DNA of 6,098 bases from an uncultured Flavobacteriales bacterium. GTDB taxonomy: Bacteria > Bacteroidota > Bacteroidia > Palsa-965. Position numbers and translations under genes: made by a program. The notes beneath the pieces are model-generated. The model was given only the letters and a program-made list of their open reading frames with translations. It did not search any database and was not told the DNA's origin. Below are positions 1-5,302 of this stretch, piece by piece. The first letter of the stretch is position 1. Every line of letters starts with the position of its first letter. Where the stretch lies: the NCBI GenBank assembly GCA_946478675.1, contig CAMLEF010000287.1:1-6098 (forward strand). Reading direction: 5' to 3'.

Positions 1-2077
1 CCGTTCCGCACGTCGCCTTCGTCAGGCCGTCGTCGACCGTTACCAGGTAAAGTCCTTCTGCGAGATCAGCCGTGCTGAATGACACCAGCTGCTGTCCCTG
101 CGGCATTTTCTCATTGGAGATCATTTTCACGAGACGACCGTTCAGATCGGTCAGCGTGATCTTCACGTATTGTTCCGAAGCGAGGTTCACGCTCACGTTG
201 GCGTTATCCTGCGCCGGGTTCGGGAACACTTCCATCGAGGTGTTTTCGCCGTGCTCGGCAATGCCCACCGTTCCGCCGGTGACGTTAATGTCGTCGAGGA
301 AGAAATGGTTGCCGTATTTGCTGCCCGTCCATTCGAACTTGAACATGACGTGCGACTGTGCCCAGACAGAAGAAACGTTCACCGAGAAAGCGCGCCACAG
401 GCTCGGATCGTAACCCGGAACGAACGGCGTCGGCACTTGTCCGGAGCTGACGAGCTGTGCGCCCGTGCGGATGTAGATCTGCTGCCAGGTCTGACCGCAA
501 TTGCTGGAAATGAACACACGCAGGCGATCGTCCAGCAGGCTCGTGTCCTGCACTTTCGATGCGAACGACGATTTGAACGTGAGCTGCATGCCCGTGAGGT
601 AACGCAGGTCGTAAGCCGGCGTAATAAGCTCGTCGACTTCGCCGCGATCGTTGTAATAATTGTCGATCATCATGCAGGAGCTTCCCGTGGAGCCGGCCAT
701 GTTCACAGAGCGCCAGTGAATGTTGTCTTCATTGTAATTGATCGCCGTCCAGCCCTGCTGCAGCGGATCGCCGTTCTCGAAGCTTTCCGAAACCGGGCCC
801 GGCAAACCATAACCCGTGCCGATGATGACGTAACCGGTTTTCACTTTCGTATCGGTGCCTTGTGCGTTGGAGACTACGAGCGTCGTGGTGTAAATGCCGG
901 GCGTGTTATACGTAACGGTCGGGTTGGCTGCGGTCGAAGTTGCAGGTGTGCCGCCGTCGAACGTCCAGATGCGGGAAGAAACCGTTCCATTCCAGGAATC
1001 ATCGGTATACGTAATCGTTCCTCCCGGGCAAACCATGCGGCGGTTGCCGTGGAAATCCGCGTTGGGCGCGCAGCTGGAAGCGGTCGTCGTCGCGGTTCCC
1101 GTGGCCACGAGGTTGTCAGGACGCCAGAGATGATTGCGGTCGGATACGTTGCTGTTGAGCGTCGCGTGCATGGCGATCACCTGGTCGTGCGTGAACATGT
1201 TGGAGCAATAGGAATACTCCATGTAGTTCTGGTAGTTCTCCACGATTGCGGTATCGCAGACTTTCGCCTGTGCGGCCGTCGGGCAATGGTCCCAGCCTTT
1301 CGTCTTCGGCGTATCCGGGATACCGTCGTCACCGCAGGCAACACCCGGGCTGTTGGTGCTTCCCCAGCAATGCGCAAGGTTCAGGTAATGGCCGATCTCA
1401 TGCGTGAGCGCGCGGGAGGTGCCGACACTGCCGGTGCCGATGCTGCCGATGTAATCGTGCAGGATGATGACGCCGTCGATAGCAAGTCCGAGACCCACTA
1501 CTGCGGAAGGATAATACGCATAACCCGCCACGCCCGAAGCGCCGATGGTTTTCACCACCCAAACGTTCAGGTATTTGTCGCGCGGCCACGGGTTGAGCTT
1601 GGATGCATCGTCCGCCTGGTTCGTTTTTTTGGAGGCGATGCGTTCGATGCCGTTGGTGCAATTGCCTTCCGGGTCGATCGTCGCAAGACGGAATTCGATG
1701 TCGGCGGCAGAAGCGATGCCCATGAATTCCGGGATGATGCTGGTCGTATCCGGGTTCAATTTGGCATAATCACGGTTGAGGATCGCCATTTCGTCGAGCA
1801 CCTGGGCGTCGGAAATATTCTCCGTACCGTAATCGTGGATAATGTGGAAAACCACGGGAATTACATAGGTGCTGGTCGAGCGCCCTTCCCCGTGCTGGAG
1901 CAGGTTTTCCGTCTCCGAGCGGAGTTGGTCTTCGGCCTGTTGCACTTCAGCAGGATGCTGTTGCTTCAGGCGGTCGTTAAAATCTGTCGTTCCGCAGGGA
2001 AGGCCAGACTGCGCATTCGCCACCGCAGCGACGGCGAATACGGCAAAAAGGGTCGGTAATAGAAAGCGTGTTTTCAT
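1..2077 (-). CDS. Secreted M43 (pappalysin/cytophagalysin-type) zinc metalloprotease with PKD and T9SS sorting domains, 3' end outside window
   Basis: Reading the minus strand from ATG at 2077 gives 692 uninterrupted codons to the window edge. Residues 1-22 form a signal peptide (MKTRF, hydrophobic core, ANA-Q cleavage site). A short prosegment follows with Cys28-Gly-Thr. The catalytic domain spans about 67-320: zinc motif HEIGHYLNLAH at 226-236 (ligands His226, His230, His236; catalytic Glu227) and a Met-turn NYMEYS with Met286. Cys237 and Cys290 plus others probably form the disulfides usual in M43. Residues about 337-420 are a PKD domain (WTFDGG, NPTVTYNTPG). About 427-600 looks like a MAM/jelly-roll beta domain. 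From about 617 a type A T9SS sorting domain begins (VFPNPAQD, ending GLYLVTVDDG). The protein should therefore cross the outer membrane through T9SS and be released or surface-attached. Asn233 replaces the Gly of the classical metzincin motif; from memory this is common in Bacteroidota M43 members. Only a few C-terminal residues should be missing. Its peptide substrate cannot be predicted. Confidence 0.95.
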   Translation of the reverse strand, partial: MKTRFLLPTLFAVFAVAAVANAQSGLPCGTTDFNDRLKQQHPAEVQQAEDQLRSETENLLQHGEGRSTSTYVIPVVFHIIHDYGTENISDAQVLDEMAILNRDYAKLNPDTTSIIPEFMGIASAADIEFRLATIDPEGNCTNGIERIASKKTNQADDASKLNPWPRDKYLNVWVVKTIGASGVAGYAYYPSAVVGLGLAIDGVIILHDYIGSIGTGSVGTSRALTHEIGHYLNLAHCWGSTNSPGVACGDDGIPDTPKTKGWDHCPTAAQAKVCDTAIVENYQNYMEYSYCSNMFTHDQVIAMHATLNSNVSDRNHLWRPDNLVATGTATTTASSCAPNADFHGNRRMVCPGGTITYTDDSWNGTVSSRIWTFDGGTPATSTAANPTVTYNTPGIYTTTLVVSNAQGTDTKVKTGYVIIGTGYGLPGPVSESFENGDPLQQGWTAINYNEDNIHWRSVNMAGSTGSSCMMIDNYYNDRGEVDELITPAYDLRYLTGMQLTFKSSFASKVQDTSLLDDRLRVFISSNCGQTWQQIYIRTGAQLVSSGQVPTPFVPGYDPSLWRAFSVNVSSVWAQSHVMFKFEWTGSKYGNHFFLDDINVTGGTVGIAEHGENTSMEVFPNPAQDNANVSVNLASEQYVKITLTDLNGRLVKMISNEKMPQGQQLVSFSTADLAEGLYLVTVDDGLTKATCGT

Positions 2078-2192
2078 TGGAAATGGATGGGTAAATGGCA
2101 CATACGTGTACACCAATGCGCACGCACATGCGGGTTAAAAAAAATACAACAGGGATGCTTGAAAAATCCGCACAAAGGCGGGCATGCCTGCC
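2078..2192 (-). promoter_or_regulatory. Leader/upstream region of the M43 protease gene
   Basis: This 115-base gap separates the stop of the small membrane protein gene from the protease start, both on the minus strand. The upstream end is a hairpin with a T-tract, so the protease probably has its own promoter here. I could not find a convincing TAnnTTTG element. The visible features are an A8 run at 2137-2144 (T8 on the coding strand) and two perfectly alternating purine-pyrimidine runs (2098-2113 and 2116-2132), the first containing the palindrome GTGTACAC at 2106-2113. No clear Shine-Dalgarno sequence precedes the ATG, which is usual in Bacteroidota. Confidence 0.4.
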
Positions 2193-2194
2193 TT
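2161..2194 (-). terminator. Probable intrinsic terminator of the small membrane protein gene
   Basis: Immediately at the stop codon is a 20-base near-perfect palindrome (2175-2194, arms AAGGC.GGCA / TGCC.GCCTT, one mismatch). Read on the minus strand, an alternative hairpin CCGC-CUUUGU-GCGG is followed directly by AUUUUU (T-tract from A2162-2166). The stem of that second hairpin is only 4 bp, all G-C, so efficiency is uncertain. The two structures overlap and are mutually exclusive. Placement just after the stop and before the next minus-strand gene supports a terminator. Confidence 0.5.
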
Positions 2195-2732
2195 AAGCTC
2201 TTGGAGGAAGCTCGGGCAGGGACTGGTGGCCGTTAAGAACTACAGCCGGGGAAAAAGCGGAAACTACGGCCGAGGAAACCGTAGAATTCATCATTGGCGA
2301 ATCTATTGCAGCAGGAACGAAGTCGGCGGAAAAGGCCAGCTTCAGTTGTTTCGAACTTTTGCCGGGAATATTCTGCTGGCCGTCTTCTTTGGATACTTTA
2401 TTCATCCATGCGTTCAGCACGTTTTCTTTCCCGTCGGAAAAGCAGCAGACGATCACTTTGCCTTCTTTTACGGAGGCGCTGATCACGTCGTACATATTGC
2501 CGTTCACGCGAAGCTCATTTTCTTCGACGAGGGCTTTCCGGTATTCTTCCTGCGTAAAAGTGAGGGTTACCGCTGCCTGGCGTTCTTCGGCGGTCAGGCC
2601 GAAAAGCTCACGACGCATCTCGGCTTTTGCCTGCGACACTGCGAACCTGTAGAACGGGTAGTTCAGCAGGTTGCCGCAGAGAAAGATCACTGCGAGCGCT
2701 ACAATAACAATGCGTGTTGACAGGGTATTCAC
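2193..2732 (-). CDS. Small single-pass membrane protein of unknown function
   Basis: I do not recognise a named family. With the GTG start at 2732 the product is 179 residues: a short N-terminus (MNTLSTR), one hydrophobic segment at about 8-23 (IVIVALAVIFLCG), then a mainly soluble region of about 150 residues, probably outside the cytoplasmic membrane. The segment after the membrane span (NYPFYRFAVSQAKAEMRREL) is amphipathic and charged. Later parts contain LTFTQEEY and NGNMYDVIS. It loosely recalls uncharacterised single-span Bacteroidota proteins, but that is from memory. Start choice: GTG lies six bases downstream of a TAACTTTG promoter element, and the codons upstream of it (TTA, TTG, TCA) are AT-rich and unlike the rest of the gene. 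The open frame continues up to a TTG at 2783 preceded by AAAGGAGG, which would give 196 residues. The gene is divergent from the sugar-phosphate transferase and upstream of the protease, separated from it by a terminator-like hairpin. Confidence 0.75.
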   Translation of the reverse strand: MNTLSTRIVIVALAVIFLCGNLLNYPFYRFAVSQAKAEMRRELFGLTAEERQAAVTLTFTQEEYRKALVEENELRVNGNMYDVISASVKEGKVIVCCFSDGKENVLNAWMNKVSKEDGQQNIPGKSSKQLKLAFSADFVPAAIDSPMMNSTVSSAVVSAFSPAVVLNGHQSLPELPPRA

Positions 2733-2738
2733 TAAATA

Positions 2739-2767
2739 CAAAGTTAAAAGGTTTAATGAAACGGCAA
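2739..2767 (-). promoter_or_regulatory. Bacteroidota-type promoter of the small membrane protein gene
   Basis: On the minus strand, TTG (2767-2765) is followed after 18 bases by TAACTTTG (2746-2739), an exact match to the TAnnTTTG -7 element known for the Bacteroidota primary sigma factor with acceptable spacing. Transcription would begin a few bases downstream, almost at the GTG at 2732, so the mRNA would have little or no leader. Confidence 0.6.
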
Positions 2768-2789
2768 TCTTCGAAGCAACCAAATCCTT

Positions 2790-2797
2790 CCTCCTTT
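2790..2797 (-). promoter_or_regulatory. Strong Shine-Dalgarno-like sequence before an alternative TTG start
   Basis: AAAGGAGG on the minus strand lies six bases before a TTG (2783-2781) that is in frame with the small membrane protein. Such strong sites are rare and little used in Bacteroidota, so it may be fortuitous. It is listed because it decides between a 196- and a 179-residue product. Confidence 0.3.
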
Positions 2798-2799
2798 CG

Positions 2800-2807
2800 T
2801 AAATTTA
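2800..2807 (+). promoter_or_regulatory. Possible -7 element for the transferase-transglycosylase pair
   Basis: TAAATTTA differs from the Bacteroidota TAnnTTTG consensus only in the last base and lies 26 bases before the ATG at 2834. No TTG is present at the expected distance upstream, and the element is a palindrome, so direction is not decided by the sequence. It is the best candidate in the 101-base divergent region 2733-2833. Confidence 0.3.
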
Positions 2808-2833
2808 CCCGCGCCTGACCCGTAATAAACTTT

Positions 2834-3943
2834 ATGAATAACGACCTCGTCCTGGTTTATTCCGGGTATTTCATCTGTTCCATCATTCTCTCTTTCCTGC
2901 TGAACGGGCTTTTCCTGCGTTTCTCCCGCACCATGGGCGTACGCGCCAACCCGGAGCTCGTCCGCTGGAGCAGCACGCAGAAACCTGCCGTGGGCGGCAT
3001 TTCTTTTTTCGTGATGTTCCTGCTGTCGATCGCCTGCTACGCGGTGTTTTTTCCGTATCGCTTCATGCCGCTCGACAAACAATTGCTCGGCATCCTGGGA
3101 ACGGTGACGCTGGCGTTCATCATGGGCCTTGCCGACGATGCGTATAACACGAAACCGCTGCTGAAGCTTTTCGTGCAGATTCTCTGCGGCGTGATCCTCG
3201 TGTATACCGATCAGTCGATCCGGCTGTTCAATAACGACCTGCTCGACGGCATCCTGACCGTGCTTTGGGTGATCGGCATTATGAATTCGATCAACATGCT
3301 CGACAATATGGATGCGATCACGGCCAGTGTTTCGGCGTTCATTATCGTCGAGGCTTTGTTGTCGATCTACATCAGCCAGGACGTTTACAATGTGCACGTC
3401 ATCATGCTGCTGGGCGTGCTCGGAGCGCTGAGCGGATTTCTCTTCTTCAACTGGCATCCGTCGAAGCTGTTTATGGGCGATACGGGCAGCCAGTTCCTCG
3501 GCATCGTGCTGGCGATCGTCGGCATTCATTATTTCTGGAACAAGCCGGATCTCGGCGGACATGAATACGCCAGCAAAAAAGTGATCGTAACGATGCTCGC
3601 GTTCATCGTTCCGCTTTGCGATACGGCGACGGTCGTGATTAATCGCTTATTGAAAAAACAAGCCCCGTGGATCGGCGGCAAAGACCATACGACGCACCAT
3701 CTCTCCTACGCCGGCTTCAGCGACAGCCAGGTAGCGATCGCTTTTGCTGCAGTTTCGCTCATTTCCCTGATGATGATCTTCCTGATCCAGGGTGTGATCG
3801 TGAACTGGGGCATCAAGCATGTTTTTATTTTCGGTGGCTATTTTGCGCTCGTTTTCGGAACTTTGTATTCCGTCACCCGCATAACGCGGCAGCCCAAACG
3901 GGAAAACGGAACGCAAAATGAAGAAGCTCCTTCAATTCATTAA
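2834..3943 (+). CDS. MraY/WecA-like polyprenyl-phosphate sugar-1-phosphate transferase
   Basis: A 369-residue polytopic inner-membrane protein of the glycosyltransferase 4 (MraY/WecA/TagO) family. These enzymes move a sugar-1-phosphate (often GlcNAc or a relative) from a UDP-sugar to undecaprenyl phosphate, priming synthesis of a surface glycan. Visible family landmarks: KPAVGG near 50-55; the magnesium-binding DD pair at Asp101-Asp102 in GLADDAYNTKP; NMLDNMDA with Asp157 and Asp160; FMGDTGS at 213-219; and the cytoplasmic histidine motif KDHTTHHLSY with His285, His288 and His289. Around ten hydrophobic segments are spread through the chain, and the length fits WecA-type enzymes. The histidine motif and the DNMD form resemble WecA-like proteins of Bacteroidota rather than true MraY, and no cell-wall cluster genes are adjacent, so a role in O-antigen, capsule or protein glycan priming is more likely than lipid I synthesis. 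The exact sugar cannot be told. The 3' end overlaps the next gene by 26 bases, so the two are probably co-transcribed. Confidence 0.92.
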   Translation: MNNDLVLVYSGYFICSIILSFLLNGLFLRFSRTMGVRANPELVRWSSTQKPAVGGISFFVMFLLSIACYAVFFPYRFMPLDKQLLGILGTVTLAFIMGLADDAYNTKPLLKLFVQILCGVILVYTDQSIRLFNNDLLDGILTVLWVIGIMNSINMLDNMDAITASVSAFIIVEALLSIYISQDVYNVHVIMLLGVLGALSGFLFFNWHPSKLFMGDTGSQFLGIVLAIVGIHYFWNKPDLGGHEYASKKVIVTMLAFIVPLCDTATVVINRLLKKQAPWIGGKDHTTHHLSYAGFSDSQVAIAFAAVSLISLMMIFLIQGVIVNWGIKHVFIFGGYFALVFGTLYSVTRITRQPKRENGTQNEEAPSIH

Positions 3944-5111
3944 GCGCTATCACCGCCACCTGCTGGCACTGCCGGCACTGCTGCTGCTCGTGGTGCTGCT
4001 GAAGCTGCTGAACTTTTCCATCAACGATACCGTCTCCGATTCCGATTACCGGAATTATTTCCTGTCGAACTACAAAGTGTTCGGCGTCACCATTCCGAAA
4101 GACCTCAACTTCTGCGGGGAGCCCGTGCCGCTGAGCGATTTCACCGTGCGGGAAGCGTTGGAGCGCGAGCTGATGGTGAACACGTATTTCCAGTCGCAGA
4201 CGCTGCTGTTTCACAAACGCGCCAGCCGCTGGTTCCCGATCATCGAGCCCATCCTGAAAAAGAACGGCGTGCCCGACGATTTCAAATACGTGGCGCTCAT
4301 CGAAAGCGGTTTGACCAATTCGATCTCGCCGCAAAAAGCAGCAGGATTCTGGCAGCTCATCCCGGTGACCGCCGAGAATTACGGGCTCGAAGTGAACGAC
4401 GCGGTGGACGAGCGTTTCAACGTGGAGAAATCGACGGAAGCGGCGTGTAAATGTTTCAAAGAAGCGTACGGCCGTTACGGGAACTGGACGCTGGCGGCGG
4501 CTTCGTACAACCTCGGCATGGGCGGCGTCGACAAGCAGCTGGCGAAACAAAAGCAGGGCAGCTATTACGATTTGTACCTCAACGAAGAAACCGCGCGCTA
4601 CGTGTATCGCATTCTCGCCGTCAAGGAGATCATCTCGCGACCGAAAGCGTACGGCTACCAGCTGCGCCCGCGTGATCTTTACCCGCCGGTGCCGACGTAC
4701 ACGGTGAAAGTCGATTCTTCCATCACGGATCTTGCTGCGTTTGCCATCGGGCAAGGCTCGACGTATAAGATTTTGAAGATGATGAACCCGTGGCTGCTGC
4801 AATCGTCGCTGGAGAATCCGGATCACAAAACCTATTTCATCCAGTTCCCGAAAAAAGGCGTGAAGCTCTACGGTTTTGAAGAAGACAACCAGCCTTCCGT
4901 AGCTGCCGACACTTCCCGTTTTGTAACAAAAACCGAAGTGCTCGCCGATTCTGCCGCACGCCCGAAGATTCACCTGGTGAAAGCCGGTGACAGCTGGGAG
5001 TCGATTGCGAAAGCGTACGACGTCCCGGAAAATCTCCTGCTCGAATGGAACAAACGTTCCGCTGATCAATTGCCGCAGGCCGGGGAAGAGATCGTCATTC
5101 CCCGGCGATAA
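3918..5111 (+). CDS. MltD-like membrane-anchored lytic transglycosylase with LysM
   Basis: A 397-residue peptidoglycan-cleaving enzyme. An N-terminal basic stretch and hydrophobic segment (about 15-32) form an uncleaved anchor or signal. The SLT goose-lysozyme-like domain spans about 105-235: YVALIESGL carries the catalytic Glu129, AAGFWQLIPVTAENYGL (141-157) and AAASYNLGMGG (193-203) are the other two family motifs. These enzymes cleave the MurNAc-GlcNAc bond non-hydrolytically, forming 1,6-anhydroMurNAc. At about 258-313 is a degenerate LysM-like unit (TYTVKVDSSITDLA), and at 352-397 a clear C-terminal LysM (HLVKAGDSWESIAKAYDVP), which binds peptidoglycan glycan strands. Domain order matches MltD. 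ATG at 3918 lies inside the 3' end of the transferase gene, in another frame, so translation is probably coupled. Pairing with a lipid-linked sugar transferase suggests joint work on the envelope, for instance opening the wall for a surface polymer, but that is inference. Confidence 0.93.
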   Translation: MKKLLQFIKRYHRHLLALPALLLLVVLLKLLNFSINDTVSDSDYRNYFLSNYKVFGVTIPKDLNFCGEPVPLSDFTVREALERELMVNTYFQSQTLLFHKRASRWFPIIEPILKKNGVPDDFKYVALIESGLTNSISPQKAAGFWQLIPVTAENYGLEVNDAVDERFNVEKSTEAACKCFKEAYGRYGNWTLAAASYNLGMGGVDKQLAKQKQGSYYDLYLNEETARYVYRILAVKEIISRPKAYGYQLRPRDLYPPVPTYTVKVDSSITDLAAFAIGQGSTYKILKMMNPWLLQSSLENPDHKTYFIQFPKKGVKLYGFEEDNQPSVAADTSRFVTKTEVLADSAARPKIHLVKAGDSWESIAKAYDVPENLLLEWNKRSADQLPQAGEEIVIPRR

Positions 5112-5140
5112 TTCCATTTCTTTCAGAAAAACGACCACGG

Positions 5141-5165
5141 CATCATCGCGCATGATGTATTTTTC
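5141..5165 (+). terminator. Intrinsic terminator of the transferase-transglycosylase operon
   Basis: A 6-bp perfect stem CATCAT/ATGATG (5141-5146 and 5152-5157) with loop CGCGC is followed by TATTTTTC. It begins 30 bases after the transglycosylase stop. The stem is AT-rich and moderate in strength, but position and T-tract fit termination. Confidence 0.6.
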
Positions 5166-5205
5166 ATTAAAAATTACAAAAACGACGCATTGGTTAGCAT
5201 TTTAA

Positions 5206-5260
5206 AGCGTTTAGGAATAGCGTTTTATAAATAAATAATTTATTTTTCTTGACAAACGCT
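5206..5260. repeat. AGCGTTT direct and inverted repeats around an AT-rich core
   Basis: AGCGTTT occurs at 5206-5212 and 5219-5225 (13-base period) and in inverted form, AAACGCT, at 5254-5260. Between the second and third copies is an almost pure A/T stretch with a 7-bp inverted repeat AAATAAA/TTTATTT (5229-5235 and 5239-5245). The third copy sits just downstream of the promoter TTG (5249-5251). This arrangement could be an operator for a regulator of the 5303 gene; no regulator is encoded in the window. Confidence 0.4.
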
Positions 5261-5280
5261 TGATGGCGAATCTACATTTA
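5249..5280 (+). promoter_or_regulatory. Bacteroidota-type promoter of the 5303 gene
   Basis: TTG (5249-5251, within TTGACA) is followed after 21 bases by TACATTTA (5273-5280), a one-mismatch form of TAnnTTTG. The element ends 22 bases before the ATG at 5303, giving a short leader. The upstream AT-rich tract resembles an UP-type or curved region. Confidence 0.5.
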
Positions 5281-5302
5281 CCGCTCACCATACACTATCG
5301 CC

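Noticed and set aside
1372..1402. Asn in place of Gly in the HExxHxxGxxH motif as a sign of an inactive protease
   Set aside because: All three zinc-binding His, the catalytic Glu and the Met-turn are intact, and Asn at this position is, to my knowledge, common in Bacteroidota M43 proteases.
170..2059. Plus-strand open frame of 629 codons
   Set aside because: It lies antisense to the M43 protease, whose minus-strand reading has a signal peptide, HEIGH zinc motif, PKD and T9SS domains. The plus-strand product is Arg/Val/His-rich with no recognisable domain, as expected of an antisense shadow in GC-rich coding DNA.
2184..2720. Plus-strand open frame of 178 codons
   Set aside because: It is antisense to the small membrane protein. 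The minus-strand reading has a sensible membrane segment, promoter and terminator; the plus reading does not.
2753..3562. Minus-strand open frame of 269 codons
   Set aside because: It is antisense to the WecA/MraY-like gene and highly charged (His, Arg, Glu, Gln) with no structure of its own; a shadow of membrane-protein codons.
3873..5153. Minus-strand open frame of 426 codons
   Set aside because: It is antisense to the lytic transglycosylase, which has all catalytic motifs. The product is Arg/His/Phe-rich without domain features.
5229..5245. AAATAAA/TTTATTT inverted repeat as a terminator
   Set aside because: The stem is pure A-T with a 3-base loop and would be weak in RNA; a better terminator lies upstream at 5141-5165. 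It is more likely part of the AT-rich promoter region.
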